The position numbers were made by a program, and so were the translations under genes. From the NCBI GenBank assembly GCA_032209605.1, contig JASFXZ010000013.1:10065901-10129900 (forward strand): a DNA stretch of 64,000 bases. The letters run 5' to 3'. Numbering within the stretch: position 1 is the stretch's first letter; every line of letters begins with the position of its first letter. Positions 10,776 through 21,602 of the stretch are shown piece after piece. Under the pieces are notes generated by a model that ran no database searches, was not told the origin of the DNA, and saw only the letters and a program-made list of their open reading frames with translations. This DNA is from Mactromeris polynyma (lineage: Eukaryota; Mollusca; Bivalvia; Venerida; Mactridae).

Positions 10776-11225
10776 ATTAAAAGTAGGGATGTCAGCAAAT
10801 ATTCGGATATTCGTTTGTACAGTACGTCCGAATATTCGAATACTGATTCGACTTCGAATATTCGATAAATATATTTTTCAATATTGAAGCTGCATGCGAG
10901 TGTATTAAATTTCAATGATGGACTTAATCGCATTGAATAACAATACTATAATTATACAGGTGTTAATTTTCATGTCATTTTGTATTTTTGGGGGCAAGTG
11001 ATATACACTTAGGCCATGAACATATTTATTTAGTAATCCGCTATCGAGGGGAAATTTTCACTACTTAAGTGATCAGTTTAAAACTCGTAAGCATAAAGCT
11101 AAACTTCGAATTGATTTCAAATGCATTATTATTATAAGAAGGTCGAATGTTCGAATATTTGTTCGGAGGGTTGACCGAATATTCGAATACCACAATTGCC
11201 ATTCGTTGATATCCCTAATTAAAAG
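10776..11225. mobile_element. hAT-like MITE, copy 2, with perfect 8-bp TSD (element 10784-11217)
   Basis: The element runs from TAGGGATGTCAGCAAATATT to CGTTGATATCCCTA. Both flanks read ATTAAAAG (10776-10783 and 11218-11225), an exact 8-bp target duplication as made by hAT transposases. It is inverted relative to the copy at 2975-3426, and the shared interior includes CATGCGAGTGTATTAAATTTC and ACAGGTGTTAAT. It carries no transposase. Confidence 0.93.
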
Positions 11226-11423
11226 TAAACATGGTTGCGTTGTTATGGTCGTAAACTTCGAACCAATACCTCACAGTTGCAGGTACGGTTCCACCTGGAA
11301 TGTGGAATCTGAGAGAAAGCAATCGAATTTGCGTGCGATGGTCGGTGGTTCAACCCCACTGTCTGCAAGGGTCTTCATTAACACTGATAGTTGGAAATAC
11401 ACTATATTACTGTTTAGGGGATT

Positions 11424-11785
11424 TAAAGATGTATCTGGCTCATCTGAACCTAATTTATTTTAACAGGCTTCATCCAGTATTGTTGTTACATGGTCTAAAA
11501 TTTACATCATTAATAAGAACCATTGCCATGTATAAGCATTTAAAACAATCGTGTTTAATCATGTTACTAGTGTTTAATCATGTTACTAACAGACAAAACA
11601 GGTAAAAAACATCCGTTTGTTTTTTAGTTTTTCTTATGAAAAGGTCTTTTTTCGACAGATACAGAGAAATACATTATAAATGTATTCTGTGATAATGCAT
11701 ATTTATTGGAGTTTTTACTACATAAAGTATATTTTTCATGAATGTTTAGGCAAACAAGTGAACAAAAAATGAGCAAAATATATCT
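11424..11785 (+). repeat. interspersed repeat R1, copy 1
   Basis: First of seven copies of a ~350-bp family. Fixed landmarks in order are AAAGATGTATCTGGCTCATC, CCAGTATTGTTGTTACAT, GAACCATTGCAATGTATAA, a CATCTTTATTCAACAAATAT-type block, GAGTTCATTCTTTGTTAATG and a terminal AAATGAGCATAATATTACT. No tRNA promoter, TIR or coding frame is visible, so the class is unknown. Other copies: 16348, 18641, 29690, 32799, 36934 and 38679. Confidence 0.8.
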
Positions 11786-13235
11786 TTAAGAACTAATTTC
11801 AAATATGTATTATAATCTTTGGCGAATTAAACTACATGTATAGTTTGCAAGTGCATGGCACTTATAGCCAATGTCTAACACCAACAGAATTCGTTTTTAA
11901 TCGCATTGAATCAAACGAATGCCCACATCAGATAAATTAAGTGTGACTCTTAATCGGATTGAAATATTCACTTTAACGACACGTGTTCCACACTGTTTCA
12001 AAGTCACACTTCTTTCTCATTTGGATTGAAGTGTTGAAGGTGACAATGCGTTTAGGTGTAGAATAGCAAACACAATCACGTGAACATTACATTCAATTAC
12101 TTTTATTACAGTGCATTCTCTCAAGAGTAACATCCGTTTGGAGACTCACACTTTGGTCGTTTTTGAAAGAGTTTGCTCTGGAGAAGTTCAACTGATAGTA
12201 CAGCAGTCTTACTACAGGAAACTTTGATATTGTTATTGGGAGTGTGTTGCTTTTAAATGATATAAATGAGTTGTTCCACGATAAAACCTGAATTAGTGAC
12301 CAAAATATATGATATAACCAAAACTATTGAATTCGGACGTCTTCATTTATTTTTATAGCATTTCAAGTATTAGGAACAAAATGTAAAGTAACTACAAAAA
12401 GAGCCATATTCTGAAACGTTTAATATACATTAACGTTAACAAGGGTTTCTGATTTTTTTCTAATGAAAGCAATTTATGTAAAACATATAAACTTAGTGCT
12501 ACATGTATGAATAAAAACAGCAACCAAAGACACTTCCGAGAAAGCGCTTAGTTTGTGACGTCCTATTTAATTGGGAAATACATGACGTCATAACTACCTT
12601 CATTAATACAGGTTTTGGCCAAATGATATTAACGTTACGACTAATAAAGCCATCACTGAGTAGTAAATACTATAATGTGATTTAGATCTACATACGAGTA
12701 CATTTATACTCATTCAGTCAGGAGTGTTTAATTATAGAAGTACATGTACTCTTGTTCTTTTCACTCTCCTTTCCGGCAGTAAAGGAAATGTAATTTAACG
12801 TGACTACGTATTCTCTCTCTTTCACCAAGCACACACGGAACTAATTAAATCAAAATAACAATGTAATTATCACAGTTTAATATGCACCACGACGTGAATG
12901 CCCGGATAATGTTAGTGAAAATGTCTTTGTAATTAGTTGATAATTACATGGCATTAGTTGCTCATAAAAACATAAACTAATCATTAGATAAGCTTTGTGT
13001 ATCGAATAAAGCCAGTGGAAACTTAATTTTTGTCAGTGAAGGAACTCAATATTTCACCCAAGACCTGAGTCCATGCCAAATTGTACCATGATATCTATGG
13101 GTGTCATTGATTCAATTGTTTGCAAGCAACGTTATTGATACATCGAAAGACATAAATCGACTATATATCCATATTATCTTAATTCCTTTCATGGACTATT
13201 AACTTTCTGTATGTGTGTATGCCCATCATATCTAC
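11786..13235. other. no gene recognised
   Basis: About 1.45 kb without a recognisable gene or well-preserved repeat. Near 11890-12060 motifs of AATCGNATTGAA type recur loosely. A TGACGTCA near 12584 may be a remnant of a CRE-MITE, but no other part of that element is visible. Confidence 0.45.
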
Positions 13236-13478
13236 TTGAGCGCTAAGCACTATGGGATTTACAACCTAATCAATAAGTGACGTCATTAAAAAAACGTAAC
13301 ATGTGATGTCACTACTTGCAAGCCGAAAATAATATAAACTCCATATGGTCACTTCGTTTTCATATTGTCATATGTGGTAAATATTGCTTACTGTCAGTAT
13401 ATGGTGACGTCACATGTGACTTTTCCTGGAAATGACGTACTTTAAAGAAGAGGTTGGAAATCGCACAGCGGCGCTCAA
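13236..13478. mobile_element. CRE-MITE copy e
   Basis: Full-length, same orientation as copy a, from TTGAGCGCTAAGCACTATGG to …GCACAGCGGCGCTCAA. Two exact TGACGTCA palindromes are kept, one near each end. Confidence 0.88.
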
Positions 13479-14607
13479 ATGTTCGACTTGTATTTTTATA
13501 ATAACAAGATACCATTTGCGTGTTTTGACCACACAGTATTATATATATACTGCCGACATTTGGAATGCACTATCCACTTGAGCAGAAATACAGAAATACA
13601 AGATACGCTACCAACAAATTTTCAAATATGACAATAACCTATCGGAAAACAAGAGGACACAACGAAAGGAGAACCGTTGTAGCTATTTCAGACCTACACC
13701 TCTTTAAGTTACCCCCGATAATATAAAATTGATTTCAGATTACCTCCCTCATTCCGTTATTTATATTTATCTATTTACATTTTCCGTGGATAAATTGAAA
13801 TCAACAACAGCTATTCATGCACATAAAACATGTGTTATGACATAAAACAACAACAAGAAAACAACATCAACCACAGGGACGGAAACCAGCAGCAACACCA
13901 ACAACCATAACAACAGCGTAATTAACGTGTTATTGTTCCGTTGCAGTTTTAGACCAGCTTTCATTTTTTGCATGTTTCAATTTGTATTCAATTAACTCAC
14001 CGTGATTTCGAAAAATGTCATTAGTCCAATCAGCGAGGGGGGTAATCTAAGTTGTGTGGGTGTAATATGATAAACTGTATCCTGTAGTAGGCCCAATGCT
14101 TAATTACATGGGACATGTGATGATGTTTTGTGTTTTGTAACACCATATACTGGGAACTATCTTGCTGTAAATTTGGATGAAATTTCAGCGGATAATGCAT
14201 TGTTAGCAATACATATGCTCCGACATGATTCTCTCTAAGATTTTAGTTTTATATGAACTAAAATAACACAAATAGTATCATTCTTATTAAATTTGTGTCA
14301 TTTAGTTAGATAATTAATTCCCATTGGAACTGATTATGACGTATAATTTCTAACGCAATTATTGGCACTAATGATTTTGAATATGCATAACACATTGCTA
14401 CAATTCGAGTAAGAGGTGTATATCACAGCAGTTGGAGTTCAATATAAACACTGTTGGAAAACGTTAAGATATGTTCATGACAGCTACAAAATTAATATGC
14501 TACCAATCCACCACATTTATTTTTGTCCGAAATTCGTTTTAGTTCAGTTAATTTAATCCCGTGTAATCGCCCGTAGTTAATATGAATTCATGTTTATAAG
14601 CACAGTT
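13479..14607. other. no feature recognised
   Basis: AT-rich sequence with a CAACAACAAG-like simple stretch near 13840-13920. No gene or dispersed repeat was seen. Confidence 0.5.
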
Positions 14608-14809
14608 AAGTAAATTCACCGAAATTCAGTGGATTTCGGTTAGGTAACGTATCCTTTATCGAAAGGTTAACCAATCCGCGTCAAAGTAACACACGCTGTT
14701 CAGTTGAAGAGAAATTGCCTTGGTGGTTAATGTAAGACTTGATTGGTTTATACAACACTGATATGCAAATAGCAAAACCAATGTTAGTACGGCTGCGCCG
14801 AAAAACGAC
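14608..14809 (+). repeat. interspersed repeat R3, copy 1 (5' truncated)
   Basis: Matches the right two-thirds of R3: TTCACCGAAATTCAGTGGAT, AACCAATCCGCGTCAA, GCCTTGGTGGTTAA, GATTGGTTTA, ending CGGCTGCGCCGAAAAAC. Full copies (29351-29645, 49801-50045) begin GGTCGGCGCAA. The ends share only CGGCG inverted, so it is not a confident TIR element. Confidence 0.8.
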
Positions 14810-14830
14810 ATGAGTTGTGCATTACATAAA

Positions 14831-14935
14831 AGAGAATTAAAGTTATTACAGGGAACGCCACATACATAAGACAATACATACATAATAAATACCTCATGGT
14901 CACAACAGTCTATGCGCTATTAAGGACTTGGTTGG
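14831..14935 (+). repeat. interspersed repeat R2, copy 1 (5' part)
   Basis: R2 is the most numerous family here, with about 14 copies. A ~190-bp core runs from TTGTTACAGGGAACGCCACA through ACACAGACCTCCGGGAAA, ACAGTCTACAAAACATAAGG and CAAGGGTACAC to CTGGCCGACCGTAAGGG. This copy has the start and the ACAGTCTA block, then stops. No coding frame, TIR or tRNA promoter was found. Confidence 0.75.
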
Positions 14936-15103
14936 GGCAATGGTGAACAAATTAAATAATTGAATATTAAACGGATCATTCACGACCTGCAAAGCACAAT
15001 ACAAGATAATTGTTCATATAAATGTTAAAATATTCGGGGCATAGTCTGTCTTTTAGACTAAGTGGCGTTTTCAGTTTGTAAAATATTATATAGAGATATT
15101 AAG

Positions 15104-15292
15104 TTAACGGTACGCCTCACACATGAGACAATTTCTCCCCACACAGAGCCTAGGGAAACATCAGCATACAAAACATTAGGGACCAAGGAGGTGCAAGGGT
15201 ATGCAGCATGCATTGGAAAAGGGGAGCAAGGAAATGTCTGGCCGACCATCAAAACAACTATAGAGAAAAAACTCATTTGGAAAAGACACTAC
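15104..15292 (+). repeat. interspersed repeat R2, copy 2
   Basis: Nearly full-length R2 from CGCCTCACACATGAGACAAT to GGCCGACCATCAAAACAACT. Reading frames on both strands here (15058-15307) are artefacts of the repeat and recur in other R2 copies. Confidence 0.8.
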
Positions 15293-16347
15293 TCGTTGGT
15301 TGAATGAAACTTAGCGTTCATCATTGCGTAAAATGAAACAATATCAAGTTGTTATCTCGCATCACTAGGTACAGTAAATCCATGATTTTTTAGAAATCTT
15401 ACATTTAGCGTTTTTAGATGTATAGAGTATACAATGTCATATACATTTGCTTGATAATTGATAAAGACCCCGTATTCGCAAACATTTTAAGACTGAAACT
15501 GAGAATTAGACTTTAAAACTGCAAAAGTTAAATTTACAAGCATTTCGTTTCCATTATACCTAAACGGATACATTTTTGTCTGAACTTTTCTTGTTACTCA
15601 CTCTACACTTTTGACATGGTCTATCAAAATATATTCTGTAATAATAACGTAGGAACAAACTGAACATTTACCATTTCAACGACTAAAAGAGAGAGAATAC
15701 GTAGCTAAGTCTGAGATTCAGTCTTAAAACGTTCGTGAATACAGGCGCTGTTCTTTTTTGTCGTGTAAACATGACACTGTACATAACGATGTTACCTTGA
15801 CATTGATTCAATTCTTCTCGTTCTAGTCGCTTGACGAATAAGAGCATATTCAGTTTATTTGAAAGGTAATGGCAAACTACTATCAAGTGCTGTTTGTCGA
15901 ATCAGAGTAATGTATTATATTTGTCTAGCACCTGTTGAGACGAGACCAAGCAGGATATTATCGACTACAGATAAAATCCGGAATTCGTAAATAATGGGTT
16001 TTTCACTAGCGGTACAAACAAAATTAAATTATACAATGAAGTTGATTTAAACCTTGCATTCGTTTTTATTGTGATCCGAGCACAATGTTAACGGTATATT
16101 GTAGTTTGTACCGCAGGATTTGTTTGAAAAGCCCTCCGGGTATATCTATTTCTCAATTAGCAAATGATATGATTTTATTACAAAAACGTAGATATATCTA
16201 TATACACTTCAGGACTCCCTTTACGGTTATTATTGACGTGCGCGTCAGTGCAATATAAAAAGATAAAAGAGGTGATAGAGGACTATACGGTCGGATAGTA
16301 GAAGAGGATAACAATATGATAGTGTTAGACAAGAGACTCAATGAAGT
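15293..16347. other. no feature recognised
   Basis: About 1 kb of AT-rich sequence with no gene, tandem repeat or dispersed repeat identified. Confidence 0.5.
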
Positions 16348-16700
16348 TTAAAGATGTATCAGGCTCATCTGAACATAAAATGTTTGAATTGGCTTTATCC
16401 AGTGTTGTTGTTACATTGGCTGAAACATCTCTAATAAGAGCCATTGCAATGCATAACCAAATGGAAAAATCTTGTTTTGATCATATTACTAACAGTCAAA
16501 AACCTGCACAATAGCCTGATTGTTACAAAAACAGGAAGTTTATTTTAAATGTTATGATGTACACACATCTTCTTCAACAAATATGGATTAATACATTATG
16601 AGTTCATTCTTTGTTAATGCATGTTTATTGATGTTTTAACTATAGGAAATGTATTTTCATGTTTGGTAAGGTGAAAGTTTTATAGTATTATATTAAAATC
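16348..16700 (+). repeat. interspersed repeat R1, copy 2
   Basis: Near full-length R1, starting TTAAAGATGTATCAGGCTCATC and retaining GAGTTCATTCTTTGTTAATG. It lies directly before an R3 copy; at 29.3-30 kb the two families are also neighbours, in the opposite order. Confidence 0.85.
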
Positions 16701-16707
16701 TACAACA

Positions 16708-16931
16708 AGAGGGTCGGCGCAATTTGAAGGTTAAGTTTTGTTGTGCAACATAAAACAATGCCTACATGTTAAGATTGCTGATCACTCTAGATTCAAAATG
16801 GATTTCAATAAATTCATCGAAATTCAGTGGATTTCGGTTAGGTGAAGTTACCCTTATACGTAAGATTTAATTGGTTTACACAGCACTGACATGCAAAGAG
16901 CAAAGCCATGTTTACCGCTCCGCCGAAAAAC
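16708..16931 (+). repeat. interspersed repeat R3, copy 2 (internal deletion)
   Basis: Has the R3 start (GGGTCGGCGCAATTTGAAGG) and end (CCGCTCCGCCGAAAAAC) but lacks the central AACCAATCCGCGTCAA segment: the sequence jumps from the ACCC block to the GATTTAATTGGTTTACAC block. Confidence 0.82.
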
Positions 16932-17483
16932 AGATACAAACATTTCACAATTGGTTCAAGGTTTAGGGGGCAGCACAATGGTTTCTTGAACCCCTCTAAA
17001 TTAGGTTTAGTTACTGTCGTAAATGGAAGGTTGTTCCATAACACCACTGTAGCAGAGAAAAAATAATATTTAAAGTAATTTGACGATGTATGTTCAGGTA
17101 CGTAAGTGAAGAGGTCCATATTAAGGGTTCATTCTAGTGGGACTCTCAAGATATGATGGTAATGCAATTGCCACCAATAGGTGAACTTGTATTACTATAT
17201 TTAAAGCCTGCTTAGATGCCAATTTTGTAAATGTGTTTATAAAATAAAATTATATTCTAAATTCAATACGCCCTTTATTCGTTGTAAATATTATGTTCTT
17301 TATACTGAAACAGCAACTTTATATTTTTTATTCTTTTATTTTTTTATTTCAATAAAATCTTATGTACAACACAGAATATTTTTGTCATATCAACAACATA
17401 TAATAAGTTTAATAATGTTTTGGAAATATGATATTTCGTACCATGAAGCATGTAAGAAGGTAGGTGAGATGTTTCAACTTTAA

Positions 17484-17911
17484 TTAGGCCATGCCAAATC
17501 GGAATTTGGCTAAGCGTCCGCGTGCGCCTAGGTTTTGCGTTCCTCGAGCCCAAAAAAACATCATTTTTTCTAAGCTAAACATTCTCAAATATTTTCGATG
17601 TCCATGATTCGACAACGGCAATTTTAGTTGGAATCCGACAACGATGTGATTATTGTATGAAAACTCGTCAATTTGTGTGAAAACGAGTCAGTTTTAAATT
17701 AGATTTATTCATGTATAGATCTAGTTTTGAAACAAACCATTTTGTTTTGTTTGTATGATGTTTCTTTCATTAAAATGTGTAAAATTATGCATCATTAACT
17801 ATTTGTGGATATTTGTTTTTTCCTCATGAGTTTGTGTTTGTTTTGAATAGGTAGCTAGGTTTCGCGAACTTAGGTTGACGCTTGACAAAATTCCAATATG
17901 GCATGGCCTTA
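17484..17911. mobile_element. PIF/Harbinger-like MITE with TTA duplications (element 17487-17908)
   Basis: The ends are GGCCATGCCAAATCGGAATT and the inverse of GGCCATGCCATATTGGAATT, followed on both sides by related AAGCGTC/CTAGGTTT blocks. The element is flanked by TTA at 17484-17486 and 17909-17911, the 3-bp TWA duplication characteristic of PIF/Harbinger. No transposase is present. A truncated copy in inverse orientation lies at 30872-31236. Confidence 0.85.
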
Positions 17912-18200
17912 TTTAAAATAGATTATTTTATGAGTTTTTAGAGTTTCTAGCTATCACCACTTATTTCGAAACATCTGTTGGTGTCATTTTATATTTAAAC
18001 CTATACAGTATATTTATGAATAATAGAACAAACAAAAATTACATTCTGACTGTAAAAGACAAGGCCAACTGCGATTCAATTCCATTCCCAAATTACCCCA
18101 TCAGTGTATCTACATTTGTACGTCTCTCACAGTTAAAGCTATTCCATTTGAATGTCAGACCTGTAACAATCGCATCGCCTCTTTCTGTCGATTCAAAATT
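17912..18200 (+). repeat. repeat R4B, copy 1
   Basis: Immediately after the Harbinger-like element. It is ~90% similar to the minus strand of 31237-31528, including GAAACATCTGTTGGTGTCAT, GTAAAAGACAAGGCCAACTG and CCCATCAGTGTATC. Short open frames are shared by both copies, but this follows from DNA similarity and no protein family is recognised. Confidence 0.82.
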
Positions 18201-18294
18201 AGTTTGGAATATCGTTTTTGTGTACTCTATGTCTATTGGTCAATATTTTCCAAGACCTGTTTCCATTGGCTGACCATCTCACAACTGGTTTACT

Positions 18295-18400
18295 AGAGAT
18301 GGATGATCGGACACATTTCATAATCGATTATTGGATCGGTTTGAAAACTCATAATCGATAATCGAATCGGAAATAATCATTATATATAGTTTTTTAGTGT
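18295..18400. mobile_element. possible DNA-transposon end (ATCGATTAT motifs)
   Basis: Repeated ATAATCGATTATTGG and ATAATCGATAATCG motifs in both orientations look like the subterminal motifs of hAT-type ends, but no partner end or target duplication was found. Confidence 0.3.
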
Positions 18401-18640
18401 AAGATTCAGGCTGACAGTTAATTTCATTTATACAACTGTATTTATCTCTTTTATTACAATTAACATCAATGGGGTATTACATTACTCTTATATTATAAGA
18501 TCATTTTAGTATTCAATAAATATTGTTAAAAACAATTCTATATAACTGTAAAATTTGAATATATATCCGGGTTTGTAACTTTAAATTTCATATATATATT
18601 ATTATCGTATTGAAATAACATTTCAGTCAAAAATTCTGAT

Positions 18641-18756
18641 TTTCAATCGGTTTAACATTTCAATGGCTCTTATTAGATGTTTTAACCAATGTAACAAGAA
18701 TACTGGAAAAGAAAAATGCATTTTATGTTCAGATGAGCCAGATACTTCTTTAAATG
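18641..18756 (-). repeat. interspersed repeat R1, copy 3 (fragment)
   Basis: Only the first ~115 bp of R1 remain, on the minus strand, ending in …GATGAGCCAGATACTTCTTT. Confidence 0.82.
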
Positions 18757-19920
18757 AGCAGTCAAATATTTCTCCCAGGATACTTTGAAAGCAATTCCTC
18801 AAAGATTTATCGCACGTTTGACTTTACGTTAACCCCCACAATATATCGTCGAATTAATAGTCTAAGATGAATTGGCAGTATGCAATACAGAATATTAATT
18901 TTTGCAAACAAGTTGCAGTTATTTTTTCGAATCGCGGGGTTGAATGCGCAACTTTCTACTTTAAGTTATGTGACACAATTAAAATAACTTGAAATACAGA
19001 TGTATCTCAATAATATGACCAACGTTGGCTTTGAGGAAATTATGTTTTCTTTGTGAGGTCTGGTTATCAGGGGCATAGTTAAGCTGAAATTGAAGCGCAG
19101 GCCTAGTTATATAGGTGTATGGGGGCATGGTCCTCCGGCAAATAATTGGTGTATATTTTGTTCCGGTAAATATGCTTACAATAACATCAAAAACATACAT
19201 TATATCTTATTGCTGTTTTGGCCATTTTATATTCTAAATTTTTCGAAAATAGTGACCACGGCCTATAGGATTCTACCCCCCCCCCCCCCTTGTTATCGAG
19301 TAAAAATATTGAGTAACAAACTGGTCCTTGAAAATACTATAATATTAACGAGGTGATATTATTTTCGATATGGTCTTCAAGTGAGGTTTTACTGCATAAC
19401 TTTTTGGCGAACATTAGGGTTATGAAATTTATGACTTCGAGAAATAAGCGAAATTTCATCTTTCACAAACTTTTCTGAGTCTACCACTGATAAATTGTCA
19501 GTGTAGATATTGTTGCTAATGCGATGTAATGTTGTGGCAATGGTACATCATCTGTAATCAAAATAATAGCTGTTGTTCGAGGTACTCCTACCGTCGTATA
19601 GACGGTCTGAATTGTACAAATTAGTCACAAATTGTTGCGTAACTAGGAAGTACTTAGCTTGAAATTACGAATCTTTGGATCATTATCTTACGGTAAAAGA
19701 AAAGTTATAGCAAATTAAAAGATTTCTCAAATCTAAATGATACACATCGTTCCCATGAGAACGATACGTGGGAAAAACGCCGATAGGACATTCAAAATTA
19801 GAAGATACAATGCATATCTACAGGGAGAGGAAATATTCGAGCAACCAGATAGCAAAACAGAAACGCTTGGAAATGAATATTAGTTTACATAATCGTAAGA
19901 TACCGATAGTCGGGGATCTC
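18757..19920. other. no gene; poly-C run at ~19277-19289
   Basis: AT-rich sequence with an uninterrupted C tract near 19277. Opposite-strand frames around 19000-19350 have no codon-like pattern. No repeat was identified. Confidence 0.5.
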
Positions 19921-20867
19921 GTTTTGCAGGCTGTCTATTCATCTCTTTGCAAAAAGTAGGGATAGCAAAGGGGTATTTTGTTTAAAAACGTAGGGCAAAA
20001 GTAGGGATAGAAAGGGGGTATTTTGTTTAAAAACGTAGGGCAAAAGTAGGGATAGAAAAGGGGTATTTTGTTTAAAAACGTAAGCAAAAGTAGGGATAGA
20101 AAAGGGGTATTTTGTTTAAAAACGTAGGGCAAAAGTAGGGATAGAAAAGGGGTATTTTGTTTAAAAACGTAGGGCAAAAGTAGGGATAGAAAAGGGGTAT
20201 TTTGTTTAAAAACGTAGGGCAAAAGTAGGGATAGAAAAGGGGTATTTTGTTAAAAAAACGTAGGGCAAAAGTAGGGATAGAAAAGGGGTATTTTGTTTAA
20301 AAACGTAGGGCAAAAGTAGGGATAGAAAAGGGGTATTTTGTTTAAAAACGTAGGGCAAAAGTAGGGATAGAAAAGGGGTATTTTGTTTAAAAACGTAGGG
20401 CAAAAGTAGGGATAGAAAAGGGGTATTTTGTTTAAAAACGTAGGGCAAAAGTAGGGATAGAAAAGGGGTATTTTGTTTAAAAACGTAGGGCAAAAGTAGG
20501 GATAGAAAAGGGGTATTTTGTTTAAAAACGTAGGGCAAAAGTAGGGATTTTATTTCCAAAAAGTAGGGATAAAGAAGGGGTATTGTTTTCAACCAACGTA
20601 GGGCAAAATTAGGGATTTTATTGCCTAAAAGTAGGGTAGCAGGGATGATTCCTTACTTTTGGAATATCAAAAATGGTCAAAATTCACAGCACTGTATATT
20701 CTCCATGATTAGCCCCTGTGCTTCATGCAGGTGAAATCAATAGTTTGAGTTAACACCTCAGATTTAACAAAAGTAGGGTAAGTAGGGATCTTTTTAAAAA
20801 AGTAGGGCAAAGGTCGGGAGCAAGTAAAAAGTAGGAAAAATAGGGCCCATTTGACAGCCTGCGTTTT
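19921..20867. mobile_element. TIR element carrying a minisatellite core (element 19926-20862)
   Basis: GCAGGCTGTC at 19926-19935 is mirrored exactly by GACAGCCTGC at 20853-20862. The element is flanked by GTTTT on both sides (19921-19925 and 20863-20867), a 5-bp target duplication. The 937-bp interior is dominated by a 45-bp tandem array (19951-20550), with decayed units and scattered AAAGTAGGG motifs to the right. No transposase is present. This architecture of short TIRs around tandem repeats is known for some bivalve elements, but I do not recognise this family. Confidence 0.75.
19951..20550. repeat. 45-bp minisatellite, ~13 copies
   Basis: Units contain AAAAGTAGGGATAGAAAAGG, GGTATTTTGTTTAAAAACG and TAGGGC. 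Copies are almost identical, apart from one 2-bp loss and one small insertion. Because 45 is divisible by three, minus-strand frames stay open and give proteins with a 15-residue repeat (PYVFKQNTPFLSLLL). This is an arithmetic artefact, not evidence of a gene. Confidence 0.97.
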
Positions 20868-20901
20868 GACATATTTTAGCAGTTGCAGTAACCAAAATGT
20901 A

Positions 20902-21000
20902 CAGTCGGACCTCGTTCATTCGAATTTTATTTCGAATAATAATGGTGACGAAAAGCTCATCTCCATGCCTAAGAAGATACATCGATATCGAGAGTCTTGT
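20902..21000. mobile_element. Tig-1 MITE, copy 2 (right end lost)
   Basis: Begins TA-CAGTCGGACCTCGTTCATTC and continues to the shared GCCTAAGAAGATACATCG block, after which similarity ends. It is the least mutated left end of the family. Confidence 0.75.
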
Positions 21001-21108
21001 ATTTTTTCTCCATATTATTCGATTATATTTCAAATTGTTTCAATGAAAATGTAATGTATACCATTGTGCATGTCGAAATGTCATTATTGCCATTAACAAT
21101 GTGTAATA

Positions 21109-21256
21109 CAGTAATCCCCCATTTAAAGACCACCTCAATAGTAAGACCATCTCAAATTAAGAACACAATTTCCAAGTGTGTTTGTTTTTATCGAGTCCTG
21201 GCCAGTATGCTTAATACATTTGTGAATACATTACCTATATTGAACGATGAAGTACT
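21109..21256. mobile_element. Tig-2 MITE, copy 1 (degenerate)
   Basis: The left end after TA reads CAGTAATCCCCCATTTAAAG, followed by ACCACCTCAATAGTAAGACC. The right end has decayed (…GAAGTACTG). Better copies at 26103, 26299 and 39182 define the family: CAGTAAAACCTCAATAATAA TIRs of Tc1/mariner (pogo/Tigger) type. Confidence 0.6.
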
Positions 21257-21602
21257 GACTGATTTTCTAGAAAACAACGGCAGTTAAGTGTTTTTCAAAC
21301 AGTACATTCTAAATTCGTTTAAACGGATCGAGTTACAAAGGCTTGTTTTTTACCAGGAAATGGAAGATAGATGTTCTGGATTCTAAGTCAACGACCGCAG
21401 CCAGTTTAAAATGTGGTATACTTAATATTGCGTGACGCCGTCTTGTAAATATTTAGCTCTCGGTGGGACATGTTTTTGTGCCGCAGAAGATTGCATATTG
21501 TTGGACCTATATACCTTGTTTAGTGCTGGTAATATGACCATTTATAACTTTTTGTTTGCTTAAATTCGTTTCTTTCTTTTGATCACGTGGTTAGCTCTTG
21601 GT

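Noticed and set aside
12540..12600. Eighth CRE-MITE copy
   Set aside because: Two GACGTC motifs are present, but no TIR or interior block of the family can be recognised.
15058..15307. Overlapping open frames on both strands as a gene
   Set aside because: They coincide with an R2 copy, and comparable frames recur in other R2 copies (36536-36736, 57329-57646).
18016..18273. Open frame shared with 31161-31496 as a conserved gene
   Set aside because: Similarity is explained by the R4B repeat at DNA level; no start, splice context or known family supports coding.
18295..18400. Complete hAT-like element from ATCGATTAT motifs
   Set aside because: Only one end-like cluster; no partner end or 8-bp duplication. 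Kept only as a low-confidence fragment.
19935..20592. Minus-strand frames encoding a 15-residue repeat protein
   Set aside because: They arise because the 45-bp tandem unit is divisible by three. No start context, no second exon and no composition of a real repeat protein; small indels in the array move the frame.
19951..20640. Telomere-like TAGGG motifs
   Set aside because: TAGGG occurs only as part of a 45-bp unit, not as TTAGGG runs, and the array sits inside a TIR element.
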